A stretch of 64,000 bases of DNA from Actinotalea solisilvae (GTDB taxonomy: Bacteria > Actinomycetota > Actinomycetes > Actinomycetales > Cellulomonadaceae), in contig NZ_JADDKQ010000003.1 in the NCBI RefSeq assembly GCF_016464425.1, positions 62,001 through 126,000 on the forward strand, written 5' to 3'. Below the pieces are notes generated by a model, which searched no databases, was not told the DNA's origin, and saw only the letters and a program-made list of their open reading frames with translations. Positions 56,949-64,000 of this stretch are shown here, one piece after another (within the stretch, counting starts at the first letter, position 1; every line of letters begins with the position of its first letter). Position numbers and translations under genes: made by a program.

Positions 56949-57398
56949 ATGCCTCTGACCGGTGAGTACGCACCCTCCACGTCCGACTGGGCCCGCACGC
57001 AGGCGGAAGGCTTCGAGGCCTCGGGCGGCACGAAGCACAACACCCTCCGCGGCGTCCCGATCATCGTCATGACGTCGGTCGGCGCGAAGAGCGGCAAGCT
57101 GCGCAAGACGCCGCTCATGCGCGTCGAGCACGACGGCGAGTACGCGGTCGTCGCGTCCAAGGGCGGTGCGCCCAAGCACCCGACCTGGTACCACAACCTC
57201 GTCGCGCACCCCCACGTCGAGCTCCAGGACGGCCCGGTGAAACGGGACTACCTGGCGCACGAGGCGACCGGCGGCGAGCGCGAGGCGTGGTGGGCGCGCG
57301 CCGTCGAGGTGTGGCCGGACTACGCGACGTACCAGACGAAGACGGACCGCCTCATCCCGGTGTTCGTGCTGGTCCCGATGGACGACGCTCAGGGCTGA
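56949..57398 (+). CDS. Deazaflavin (F420)-dependent nitroreductase family protein
   Basis: A 149-residue split-beta-barrel protein of the Ddn/F420-dependent family. The stretch [20 protein letters not shown], then [19 protein letters not shown] and [20 protein letters not shown], is the family signature. Members use reduced F420 for diverse reductions of quinones and nitro compounds. The ATG at 56949 is chosen by alignment to the family; the longer frame is not supported. Confidence 0.9.
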   Translation: MPLTGEYAPSTSDWARTQAEGFEASGGTKHNTLRGVPIIVMTSVGAKSGKLRKTPLMRVEHDGEYAVVASKGGAPKHPTWYHNLVAHPHVELQDGPVKRDYLAHEATGGEREAWWARAVEVWPDYATYQTKTDRLIPVFVLVPMDDAQG

Positions 57399-57421
57399 GC
57401 CGCCGTCGCGCACCCGCGGCC

Positions 57422-57539
57422 TCAGGAAGACGGGGCGTCCCACGAGTCCAGGGCGAGCGGCGCGCTCTGCACTGGCTCGTGAGGTTCGTCGGGCCGGCAC
57501 AGCAGCGGGTACGCCAGGCGCCCCACGAGGCGGGTCGAG
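57422..57539 (-). other. Open frame of uncertain status downstream of the immunity gene
   Basis: On the minus strand a frame reads TRLVGRLAYPLLCRPDEPHE and ends DSWDAPSS before a TGA. It has no ribosome-binding site or good start. It may be the tail of an earlier immunity or toxin gene left after cassette exchange, or chance. Confidence 0.25.
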
Positions 57540-57875
57540 TCACCCGTCCTGACGCACGCGGTAGACCCACCGGACTCCTCGCGGCGCGAGCGAGGGCTCG
57601 GCACGGATCTCCACCGCGCGTTCGATCTGTACCGCGTCTCCGACGAGGTCGCTGAGCCCGTCCTCGATCTCTCGCATGTCCTCGATGTCCTGCTCTGATT
57701 CCGTGGTCAGCTGGAAGTGCAGCCTGACCCTGCTCCCAAATATCTCGGCACCGAGCGCGAGCGCGTTGACTGGGATGATCCCCAGCGCGGCCTGGCTCAG
57801 CTGCGCCACGACGTAGTTGTCCCACGCGGGCGCGAGCTTCATGTCCTCTGGGCTTGGGTAGGTCACGGTGTCCAC
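57540..57875 (-). CDS. Probable immunity protein of the toxin cassette
   Basis: A 111-residue soluble acidic protein: VTYPSPEDMKLAPAWDNYVV, AQLSQAALGIIPVNALALGA, EQDIEDMREIEDGLSDLVGD, ending VRWVYRVRQDG. No family recognised. Position directly downstream of the toxin, overlapping its end by 13 bp (or 4 bp if the GTG at 57866 is used, as GTGA), and the shared low GC (57 % in a hand-counted 60-bp stretch, 57661-57720) are typical of a cognate immunity gene. It would bind and block the toxin tip in producing cells. Confidence 0.7.
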   Translation of the reverse strand: MDTVTYPSPEDMKLAPAWDNYVVAQLSQAALGIIPVNALALGAEIFGSRVRLHFQLTTESEQDIEDMREIEDGLSDLVGDAVQIERAVEIRAEPSLAPRGVRWVYRVRQDG

Positions 57876-58993
57876 TCTGGGTTGAATGGCACGACACTTG
57901 GCGAGGTCGTGCCTTTGATGAAGAAGACATTCGTCGGCTGGTCTGGGTGCTGTGCTCCCGGATTGTTGTTGTACCCGGTCACGCGGTCCGCACGGACGAC
58001 GATATCGCCGTGCTTCATGCCGAGAGCCTCCGCAATCCCGCTGTGGAAATCGTCGAGCACGCGCTGAGCGTCTGCGGCGGACAGGAAGTAGCCGCCGCCG
58101 CGATAAAGGCGCGTGCCGAGAACGTGGCGATCCTGACGTTGGCGGCTGATGGTGGTCCGCACGGAGGAACGGTCCGGAGTGCCGGGCGGGTCCGGCCGCG
58201 GTCGCGCCTGCGGCGTCGAGGTGACGTCGTCGACCGCACGCTCCGCAGCCTTGACGCTAGTGAAGGCTCTCGAGCCCGCTGCAGCCGCGCCCCCCGTACC
58301 GGCCGTCGCCGCCGACAGGAGCAGGTCCGGGACCTGCTGGCCGACCGCACGCACCGGCTCCGTGCGCCACGTGTCCCAGGCGACCATGTCCCGCGCGAGG
58401 CGCACCGGGTCGTTGCGGACACCCTCACCCATTGCCTGCCCGACGAGCTGCTGCTCGGCGGCGAATCCCAGCGGGTCCGTCACGAAGCGGAACGTCTGCA
58501 CCTGCCACGAGCTCTCGACCATGCCGAGAAGCGACTCGCCCATCCCGGTCCAGTACTGGTCCCGCATGTAGCGGGCGACGTCCCAGCCGTCCGGCAGGCG
58601 CTCGATCCCGTCGGCGATCGCGCGCAGCGCGTCCGCCGCGCGCTCGGCCGAGGCACGGACGACCTCGCACAGCTCGGCGACCCGGACCTCGCGCTCGAGG
58701 GACGGGGCCGTCGGGTCGGACGCCTCGTCCCGCGCCCACGCGACGACGTCGGCGTGACGGTCGAGCGCACGCGCCGCGTCGAGCGCGCCGTCGGCGGCCC
58801 GGAGCAGCCGTCGGGCGGTCGCCGACAGCGCCTCGCCGAACGCGTCGGACGCCTCGCCCGACCACCAGCCGACGTCGGTCCGGCGCACGAGGTGCGCGAG
58901 GCGCTCCGCGGCCCGGGCGCGACCCCTCAGCGCGACCGCGTCGTCACGCAGCGCCCGGATGTCGCCGAACGCGGCAGCGGCGAGCACGCTCAT
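57863..58993 (-). CDS. Polymorphic toxin with WXG100/LXG-like helical N-terminus
   Basis: A 376-residue protein. The first 190 residues are helical (IRALRDDAVALRGRARAAER, WWSGEASDAFGEALSA with the WxG-type turn), as in type VII-secreted effectors. A Pro/Arg-rich linker (ARPRPDPPGTPDRSS) leads to a C-terminal tip of about 95 residues with HVLGTRLYRGGGYFLSAADA, QRVLDDFHSGIAEALG, GYNNNPGAQHPDQPTNVFF and SVVPFNPEW. The tip is clearly a separate module with lower GC (about 60 % in two 60-bp counts against 80 % in the N-terminal part). I do not know its named family; a nuclease fold is possible. The ATG overlaps the upstream gene stop (ATGA). Confidence 0.78.
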   Translation of the reverse strand: MSVLAAAAFGDIRALRDDAVALRGRARAAERLAHLVRRTDVGWWSGEASDAFGEALSATARRLLRAADGALDAARALDRHADVVAWARDEASDPTAPSLEREVRVAELCEVVRASAERAADALRAIADGIERLPDGWDVARYMRDQYWTGMGESLLGMVESSWQVQTFRFVTDPLGFAAEQQLVGQAMGEGVRNDPVRLARDMVAWDTWRTEPVRAVGQQVPDLLLSAATAGTGGAAAAGSRAFTSVKAAERAVDDVTSTPQARPRPDPPGTPDRSSVRTTISRQRQDRHVLGTRLYRGGGYFLSAADAQRVLDDFHSGIAEALGMKHGDIVVRADRVTGYNNNPGAQHPDQPTNVFFIKGTTSPSVVPFNPEWTP

Positions 58994-59283
58994 CCGAACA
59001 TCTCGACCCGGTGGACCGCCGCGAGCGCGTCCGCCTCGCTGTAGGACCGCGCCGACGCGCGGAGGCCGTCGCCGAGACCCGCGAGCGCCTGCGCGAGCCC
59101 GACCGCCTGGTGGTGCATCGCCTCGCCGAGCAGCGCGGCCGCGCCGGCGAGCGCCGGGTCCCCGTAGCCGGTCCGGCCGCGCAGAGGCGCCCCCAGCCCG
59201 GGAACCACGTCGTCGGCCGTGTGCAGCAGCGAGGAGCCCGCGCGACCGAGCAGGTCCCAGTCGACCTCGAAGCCCTGCGCCAT
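58990..59283 (-). CDS. WXG100-like small helical partner protein
   Basis: A 97-residue helical protein: FEVDWDLLGRAGSSLLHTAD, GYGDPALAGAAALLGEAMHH, QAVGLAQALAGLGDGLRASA. It has the size and helix pattern of ESAT-6-like partners, though the WxG turn is not obvious. It lies immediately ahead of the toxin with a 4-bp overlap, as export partners of LXG toxins do. ATG with a G-rich ribosome-binding site 7 nt upstream. Confidence 0.68.
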   Translation of the reverse strand: MAQGFEVDWDLLGRAGSSLLHTADDVVPGLGAPLRGRTGYGDPALAGAAALLGEAMHHQAVGLAQALAGLGDGLRASARSYSEADALAAVHRVEMFG

Positions 59284-59416
59284 CCGGTCCCCCCGCCGTT
59301 CTCCCGTGTGTCGGGGCATTCCTACCGGCGCCGACCACCTCGGTGGGGCGCGCGGTCGAGATCTGTGGACAACGCCCGCGTCCACAACTCCGTGGTCAGC
59401 CGGCCCGGCGCACGGC

Positions 59417-59526
59417 TAGCCTGCCGACGACCGCACAGCTGCTCGAGGAGGTGGTGACCGTGACCGTGACGACACGGGCGCTCCCCTCCGGGCCCGCGGT
59501 CGGGCGATAGGTCGCCCGGGAGCGCC
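59417..59526 (+). promoter_or_regulatory. Leader with short upstream ORF and stacked hairpin before a hydrolase gene
   Basis: TAGCCT (59417-59422) could be a -10. GAGGAG (59445-59450) then precedes in-frame GTGs; from 59460 the frame reads VTVTTRALPSGPAVGR and stops at TAG 59508-59510. A 9-bp stem (59477-59485 with 59518-59526) encloses a second stem (59501-59506 with 59513-59518), whose loop holds that stop codon. The leader ends 25 nt before the hydrolase ATG. The layout suggests translation-dependent regulation. Confidence 0.45.
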
Positions 59527-59551
59527 GCCCAGCACTCCGAAAGGCACGACC

Positions 59552-60280
59552 ATGCGACTCATCTCCGAGCACCACCTCGACGACGGGCTCCTCGAGCGCC
59601 GCCTCACCGTGGGCGACGTCCCCGCGATCCTCTGGACCGCCGCCACCTCGCCGGTGCCGGCGCCGCTCCTCCTCCTCGGCCATCCCGGCGGCCTCGACGC
59701 GATGTACCCGCGTCTCGCCGGACGCGCGCGGCACTACGTGACGTACGGCTTCGCTGCGGCCGCGGTCGAGACGCCCGGCGCGGGCGACCGCCCGCGCTCC
59801 GCCGCCGCGGAGCGGGCCCGCGCGGACCTGCGCCGGGCGCTGGCTGCCGGCGAGCCGGTGGCAGAGATCGTCGACCGGCTCGTCCTCCCCCTGGTGGAGG
59901 CCGCGGTCCCGGAGCACCAGGCCGCGCTCGACGCCCTGCTGACGCTCCCGGAGATCGGCGGCCCCGTCGGGACCGACGGCGGCGTCATCTCCGTGGGCAT
60001 CCGCCTCGCGGCGGTCGAGCCGCGCGTGCGCGCCGCGGTCCTCTACGCCGGGAGCCTCATCCCGGCCGCGATCGTCGACGAGGCACGCAGCGTCACGGTC
60101 CCCGTGCAGATGCTCCTGCAGTGGGACGACGAGTGGAACGACCGCGGGCAGGCGCTCGACGTCTACGACGCCCTCGGCTCGCGCGAGAAGACGCTGCACG
60201 CGAACCTCGGTGGACACACCGGCGTCCCGGAGTTCGAGCTCGACGCCGCCGCGCGGTTCTTCGCGCGGCACCTGACGTGA
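59552..60280 (+). CDS. Alpha/beta hydrolase
   Basis: A 242-residue alpha/beta hydrolase of the dienelactone/prolyl-oligopeptidase-like type. The oxyanion strand is LLLLGHPGGLDAMYPRLAG. The nucleophile elbow is VISVGIRLAAV; the first glycine of GxSxG is replaced by isoleucine. Acid and histidine lie in MLLQWDDEWNDRG and NLGGHTGVPEF. No signal peptide. It follows the leader element by 25 nt. GAAAGG lies 7 nt before the ATG. Substrate unknown. Confidence 0.83.
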   Translation: MRLISEHHLDDGLLERRLTVGDVPAILWTAATSPVPAPLLLLGHPGGLDAMYPRLAGRARHYVTYGFAAAAVETPGAGDRPRSAAAERARADLRRALAAGEPVAEIVDRLVLPLVEAAVPEHQAALDALLTLPEIGGPVGTDGGVISVGIRLAAVEPRVRAAVLYAGSLIPAAIVDEARSVTVPVQMLLQWDDEWNDRGQALDVYDALGSREKTLHANLGGHTGVPEFELDAAARFFARHLT

Positions 60281-60311
60281 GGCCGCGCGCCGGGCCGGGG
60301 AGGGGCGACCG

Positions 60312-60857
60312 ATGGGCTACCTGCTGATCAGCGGCCCGGGCGACGCGTCGGCCGCCGAGGCCGACGCGTCGTCCGCCGCGGGGCGCTGGGCGGCGGAGCA
60401 CGGGCACGTCGTCGTCTGCGGCGGCCTGGGCGGCGTCATGGCGGCCGGCGCACGCGGCGCGGCGGAGGCGGGCGGCGTCGTCGTCGGGCTGCTGCCCGGG
60501 AGCGACCGCGCGGACGGCAATGCCTGGCTCACCGTGGCGATCCCCACCGGTCTGGGCGAGATGCGCAACGCGCTCCTGGTGCGCGCGGCCGACGTCGTCC
60601 TGTGCGTGGGCGGGAGCTGGGGGACGCTCAGCGAGCTCGCGCTCGCGGTGCGGACCGGCGTGCCGGTGGTCGCGCTCGGCACCTGGCCGGTCGCCGAGCC
60701 CGCGGCCGTCCCGGACGCGCCGGGGCTCACCGTCGCCCACAGCCTCGACGAGGCGCTCCGGGCGGTCGGCGCGGCGTTCGCCCGACTCAGCGGCGGCGCG
60801 ACAGACGCCGCTCCCACCACGGGAACACCGCCGCCGACAGGGCGACCATCGCGATGA
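60312..60857 (+). CDS. Short LOG-like (TIGR00725-type) Rossmann protein
   Basis: A 181-residue Rossmann protein of the DprA/LOG superfamily: YLLISGPGDASAAEADASSA, VVCGGLGGVMAAGARGAAEA, VVVGLLPGSDRADGNAWLTV, GLGEMRNALLVRAADVVLCV and GGSWGTLSELALAV. The PGGxGTxxE signature is degenerate here (GGSWGTLSE), as in the TIGR00725 group. It may bind nucleotides; enzymatic activity is unproven. The last 24 codons overlap a convergent membrane protein gene by 71 bp, and the C-terminal tail is low complexity. Confidence 0.78.
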   Translation: MGYLLISGPGDASAAEADASSAAGRWAAEHGHVVVCGGLGGVMAAGARGAAEAGGVVVGLLPGSDRADGNAWLTVAIPTGLGEMRNALLVRAADVVLCVGGSWGTLSELALAVRTGVPVVALGTWPVAEPAAVPDAPGLTVAHSLDEALRAVGAAFARLSGGATDAAPTTGTPPPTGRPSR

Positions 60858-61260
60858 TCACGAGGAGCTTGTTCTCGCTCCCCGTGACCGCGCCGCCGCC
60901 GACGCCGGTCGCGTCCAGCAGGACGATGAGCGCCGCGGAGCCGAGCGCCGCCGTACCGAGCGTCAGGAGGACGGCCACGGCGCGGCTGCCTCGCGGGAAG
61001 TAGCGCCGGGCACCGACGACCAGCCCGATCACCCACGTGAGGACCGCCGCCAGGACGGCCGCGACGACCCCCACGACCACGGCGGCGAGGCCGGCCCAGC
61101 CGTCGGTCGCGTCGTCCGACACCAGGGCGGTCATCACGAGGGCGACGACCGCGCCCACCACGACGCCGACGACGACCGCGACCACCACGGTGCCCAGCGC
61201 CCACACGAGCACCCGTCGGGTGCGGGGGCGGCGGGGGGCGTCGACCTCGGTGGGTGCCAT
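60787..61260 (-). CDS. Small four-TM membrane protein
   Basis: A 157-residue protein with four hydrophobic helices (VLVWALGTVVVAVVVGVVVG, GLAAVVVGVVAAVLAAVLTW, AVAVLLTLGTAALGSAALIV, LLVIIAMVALSAAVFPWW) and basic ends. No family recognised. The ATG at 61260 is preferred to a GTG three codons upstream. The tail overlaps the convergent LOG-like gene by 71 bp, so one of the two stops may be differently placed in the true proteins. Confidence 0.72.
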   Translation of the reverse strand: MAPTEVDAPRRPRTRRVLVWALGTVVVAVVVGVVVGAVVALVMTALVSDDATDGWAGLAAVVVGVVAAVLAAVLTWVIGLVVGARRYFPRGSRAVAVLLTLGTAALGSAALIVLLDATGVGGGAVTGSENKLLVIIAMVALSAAVFPWWERRLSRRR

Positions 61261-61348
61261 GGGCGTCACCGTAGCGACGCACGCCGACTCCCGGGCCCCG
61301 GCGGGCGCGCGCGTCGATCATGTCCCCGTCACCTGGCAGGGTGGGCGC

Positions 61349-61939
61349 ATGACCGACGCGCTCCGCACCGTCCCCTGGTCCGAGGGCACCTGGACCACGC
61401 CGCCCGCCACCGCGCACGAGGACGGCACCGACCTCGTCGTCGAGGCCGTCGAGGGCAGCGACGCCTGGCGGCACACCGCCTACGGCTTCGTCCACGACGA
61501 CGAGCACGCGCTCCTCGCGCCCCTCGAGCCCGGGACCGCCGTCGAGGTGACGTTCCTCGCCGACTTCGCCGAGGAGTTCGACCAGGCCGGCGTCTTCGTG
61601 CGCGCCGACGCGGAGACCTGGATCAAGGCCGGGCTCGAGTTCTCGGACGGCGAGCTCAACGCCGGCGCCGTCGTGACCCTCGGGCGGTCGGACTGGTCGG
61701 TCGGTCCGGTGCCTTCGTGGGCCGGCCGTGAGGTCACGGTGCGCGCCAGCCGCGCGGGCGACGCCGTGACGATCCGCGCGCGCGCCGACGACGAGCCCTT
61801 CCGCCTCGTCCGCGTCGCCCCGTTCCCGGCCGACGCCGACGTCGCCGCAGGCCCCTTCTGCTGCGGTCCGACGCGCGCGGGCCTCGTCGTGCGGTTCCGT
61901 CGCTGGCAGGTCGGCGCTGCCGACGCCGCCCTGCACTGA
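61349..61939 (+). CDS. DUF1349 concanavalin-like protein
   Basis: A 196-residue intracellular jelly-roll protein of the DUF1349 family (regulation of enolase protein 1-like). It shows AYGFVHDDEHALLAPLEPGT, LADFAEEFDQAGVFVRADAE, WIKAGLEFSDGELNAGAVVT and FCCGPTRAGLVVRFRRW. The family binds or senses small ligands or glycans; no enzymatic role is known. The ATG is 6 nt after CAGGGT. Confidence 0.88.
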   Translation: MTDALRTVPWSEGTWTTPPATAHEDGTDLVVEAVEGSDAWRHTAYGFVHDDEHALLAPLEPGTAVEVTFLADFAEEFDQAGVFVRADAETWIKAGLEFSDGELNAGAVVTLGRSDWSVGPVPSWAGREVTVRASRAGDAVTIRARADDEPFRLVRVAPFPADADVAAGPFCCGPTRAGLVVRFRRWQVGAADAALH

Positions 61940-61976
61940 CCCACGGCACGTGCGCCCCGGCCGTAGCCTGGCGCGC

Positions 61977-62297
61977 GTGCGCCGCCTTCCCACCGCCCTG
62001 ATCGCCGCGGTCACCCTCGTGCTCGGCTTCGCCGTCGCGCAGGTCAGCGGCGTTCGCGTCGCCGGCGCGGTCGTCCTCGTCGCAGGCGTCGCGTGGTGCG
62101 TGGCGCGCGAGGCACGGCGCACCGCGGCCTCGCGGCTGGCCGTCGTCGTGCTCGCCGGCGCCGCGTGCTTCGTCGCGTCGCACGTGCTCGCGGACACGCT
62201 CGGCCCGTGGCCGTCCGTGCTGCTCGCGGCCGTGGTGCTGGGCGGCGTGACGGCCGCGCTCGTCGACCGGCGCCCGCCGCCGCGGACCGCGGCGTAG
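61977..62297 (+). CDS. Small hydrophobic membrane protein
   Basis: A 106-residue protein with about three or four transmembrane helices (LIAAVTLVLGFAVAQVSG, GAVVLVAGVAWCVA, LAVVVLAGAACFVASHVL, VLLAAVVLGGVTAALV). No family recognised. TAGCCT (61964-61969) ends 7 nt before the GTG, a clean leaderless arrangement. It ends 41 bp before the convergent oxidoreductase gene. Confidence 0.7.
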   Translation: MRRLPTALIAAVTLVLGFAVAQVSGVRVAGAVVLVAGVAWCVAREARRTAASRLAVVVLAGAACFVASHVLADTLGPWPSVLLAAVVLGGVTAALVDRRPPPRTAA

Positions 62298-62337
62298 CGG
62301 CTCAGCGCCCGACGGCGACCGGACGGGCCGCCGGGCC

Positions 62338-63366
62338 TCACACGGTGACGACGGCCTTGCCGCGGACGCGCCCCTCGCTGAGGTCCCGGATCGCCGCCGC
62401 GGCCTCCGCCAGCGGGTAGGTGCGGTCGACCGCGGGCACGAGGCTGCCGGCCTCGACGAGCGCCGTGAGCGCCTCGAGGTCCGCGGCGCGGACGGCGTTG
62501 ACGAACATGACCAACGACTGCCGGACGACGAGCGAGAGCACCGACGCGCGCAGCTGCCGGTCGAGGCCGCCCAGCAGCCACCCGTCGGTCTCCCCGCCGA
62601 CGATGACCAGGCGTCCCGTCGGCGTCATGGCGCGGCGCAGGCTCCGCAGCGACCGCGCGCCGCCGGTGTCGATGATCACGTCGTAGGAGCCGGCCTCCGC
62701 GAGCGGGTCGGACGTCGAGTGGTCCACGACGTGGTCGACACCGAGCGCACGGACCATGTCGACCTTGGCCGTGCTCGCGGTCCCGGTCACCTCGGCGCCG
62801 AGCGCGGCGGCGACCTGCACGGCGTACGAGCCGACCCCGCCGGACGCCCCGAGGACGAGCACCCGGTCCCCCGCCCGGACGCGCGCCCGGTCGCGCACCG
62901 CCTCGAGCGCGGTGCACCCCGAGATCGGCACGGCCGCGGCCTGCACGGCGGTGAGGCCGGCCGGGCGCAGCGCCAGCGACGCCTCGGGCACCCGCGCGTG
63001 CTCGGCGAAGGTCCCCGAGCCGGCGCCGTAGACCTCGTCCCCCACGCGGAAGCGCGTGACGGCCGCGCCGACCACCTCGACCCCGCCGGCGACGTCCATG
63101 CCGGGCACCTTCTGCCGTGGCGCGCGCAGGCCGACGGCGAGTCGCACGAGCCGGGGCGTGCCGCCGACCAGGTGCCAGACCCCGCGGTCCACGCCGGCGG
63201 CCTCGACGCGGACCAGCACGTCGCGGTCGCCGATCACCGGGATCGGGACCTCGGCGACGCGCAGCACCTCCGCCGCCTCGCCGTAGCGGTCCTGCACGAC
63301 CGCCGTCATCGTCGTCGGCCGGGCACCACCGGTCGAGCTCGGGATGTCACGCTGCTTCAGGTCCAC
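62338..63366 (-). CDS. NAD(P)-dependent quinone oxidoreductase-like MDR protein
   Basis: A 342-residue medium-chain reductase. The catalytic N-terminal domain has EVLRVAEVPIPVIGDRDVLV, KVPGMDVAGGVEVVGAAVTR and FRVGDEVYGAGSGTFAEHAR. The cofactor domain has VLGASGGVGSYAVQVAAALG, an AxGGVGxxA dinucleotide loop. There are no zinc-ligand cysteines, so it belongs to the zinc-less quinone-oxidoreductase group. The GTG at 63366 has AAGG 6 nt upstream. It is divergent from a TetR regulator with two operators between, so it is probably induced by a small electrophile or quinone. Confidence 0.87.
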   Translation of the reverse strand: MDLKQRDIPSSTGGARPTTMTAVVQDRYGEAAEVLRVAEVPIPVIGDRDVLVRVEAAGVDRGVWHLVGGTPRLVRLAVGLRAPRQKVPGMDVAGGVEVVGAAVTRFRVGDEVYGAGSGTFAEHARVPEASLALRPAGLTAVQAAAVPISGCTALEAVRDRARVRAGDRVLVLGASGGVGSYAVQVAAALGAEVTGTASTAKVDMVRALGVDHVVDHSTSDPLAEAGSYDVIIDTGGARSLRSLRRAMTPTGRLVIVGGETDGWLLGGLDRQLRASVLSLVVRQSLVMFVNAVRAADLEALTALVEAGSLVPAVDRTYPLAEAAAAIRDLSEGRVRGKAVVTV

Positions 63367-63389
63367 GGGATGCCTTCTTCCTCGGTAGG

Positions 63390-63422
63390 CTTACGTCGTA
63401 AGGCTGATGCTTACACCGTAAG
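63390..63422. promoter_or_regulatory. Two TetR operator-like palindromes between divergent genes
   Basis: CTTACGTCGTAAG (63390-63402) and CTTACACCGTAAG (63410-63422) share the form CTTACnnCGTAAG, 20 bp centre to centre, two helical turns. They fill the gap between the oxidoreductase (start 63366) and the TetR gene (start 63448). Two TetR dimers side by side would repress both directions. Confidence 0.75.
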
Positions 63423-63447
63423 CCTGTCAAGACCTCGGGAGGACCAG

Positions 63448-64000
63448 ATGACGCCACCTCGGGCACGGCCGGGACTGACGCGCGACCGCGTGGTCGCCGC
63501 AGGACTCGCGCTCGCCGACGTCGGCGGCACCGAGTCGGTCACCATGCGGCGGGTCGGCGAGCGCCTCGGCGTGGAGGCGATGTCGCTCTACAAGCACGTC
63601 GCGAACAAGGACGACCTCCTCGACGGCATGGTCGACGCGGTCTTCGCGGAGATCGACGTCCCGCGCGACGTCGGGTGGCGCGAGTCCATGCGTCGTCGCG
63701 CGATCTCGGTGCGTACCGCGATGCAGCGCCACCCCTGGGCCGTCACGCTCATGGAGTCGCGCCCCACACCGGGCGTCGCGACGATGCGGCACCACGACAC
63801 CGTCCTCGGCGTGCTGCGCGGCGCCGGCTTCCCGGTCGCGCTCGCCGCGCACGCGTTCTCGGTGCTCGACGCGTACGTGTACGGGTTCGCGATGCAGGAG
63901 CGGGCCCTGCCGTTCGAGACGCCCGAGGACACGGCAGCGCTGGCCCAGGCGATCTTCGCGCGGATGCCGCCCGAGGAGTACCCGCACCTCGCGTGGCTCA
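63448..64000 (+). CDS. TetR family transcriptional regulator (incomplete at window end)
   Basis: At least 184 residues; the frame is open at the window edge. The N-terminal helix-turn-helix is LTRDRVVAAGLALADVGGTE, SVTMRRVGERLGVEAMSLYK, HVANKDDLLDGMVD. The C-terminal part (VDAVFAEIDVPRDVGWRESM, MQRHPWAVTLMESRP) is of the TetR_C tetracycline-repressor-like type. GGGAGG lies about 7 nt before the ATG. It most likely represses its own gene and the divergent oxidoreductase. Confidence 0.9.
   Translation, partial: MTPPRARPGLTRDRVVAAGLALADVGGTESVTMRRVGERLGVEAMSLYKHVANKDDLLDGMVDAVFAEIDVPRDVGWRESMRRRAISVRTAMQRHPWAVTLMESRPTPGVATMRHHDTVLGVLRGAGFPVALAAHAFSVLDAYVYGFAMQERALPFETPEDTAALAQAIFARMPPEEYPHLAWL

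Noticed and set aside
57863-58160. Naming the toxin tip as a specific nuclease family
   Set aside because: Motifs resemble polymorphic toxin tips, but I could not match them with certainty to one named family.

Overview
The window is high-GC DNA of an actinobacterium, most probably a Cellulomonadaceae member (Cellulomonas or a close relative). The clearest pointer is an 822-residue cellobiose phosphorylase that matches, from memory, the length and motifs of the Cellulomonas gilvus enzyme, with a near-consensus CebR/CelR operator upstream. Mycothiol biosynthesis (mshB), a 7Fe ferredoxin (fdxA) next to dapC, DUF3117 and F420/Ddn-type proteins are also actinobacterial. No rRNA, tRNA, CRISPR, IS element, phage or replication origin was seen.

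Region by region. 1-11.3 kb is housekeeping: leucyl aminopeptidase, DUF3117, a PIG-V-like mannosyltransferase, a FolP2-type protein, a LOG-family protein and dapE on the minus strand; dapD and a lysozyme-like membrane protein on the plus strand; then citrate synthase, dapC and fdxA. Three lysine/diaminopimelate genes (dapE, dapD, dapC) lie here. 11.4-17.7 kb holds a small SH3-like protein, a large VanW surface protein, a small membrane protein, mshB and typA. 17.7-22.7 kb is an oligopeptide ABC transporter without a binding-protein gene, interrupted by an opposite-strand PH-domain gene. 22.7-23.3 kb is anomalous: a pure G/C homopolymer block and a 3' fragment of a class II aldolase. 23.3-31.7 kb carries a PatB/MalY C-S lyase, a secreted GH43 enzyme, small proteins and an MFS transporter.

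31.8-41.7 kb is the most coherent system: a sialic-acid uptake and breakdown operon, transcribed as binding protein, permease, permease-ATPase fusion, ATPase, nanA-like lyase, ROK kinase, nanE and nagB. The seven genes after the binding protein are joined by 4-bp stop/start overlaps, except permease to binding protein, which are separated by a hairpin. A divergent GntR/FCD regulator shares a palindromic operator with the operon. 41.8-44.4 kb is cellobiose phosphorylase, followed by an EF-G-like GTPase and a zinc-ribbon protein.

47.4-64 kb is mixed: a secreted beta-propeller-type protein, a LURP-one-like protein, a large subtilisin-like protease with a Gly/Pro/Ser-rich stalk, a siderophore-interacting protein, a YciO protein, GPP34, a Ddn-type protein, a WXG100-like/toxin/immunity cassette with a low-GC tip, a hydrolase behind a short upstream ORF and stacked hairpin, a second LOG-like protein, several membrane proteins, and a quinone-oxidoreductase-like gene divergent from a TetR regulator that runs off the window. 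Many starts sit 6-7 nt after a TANNNT box, suggesting leaderless transcripts.
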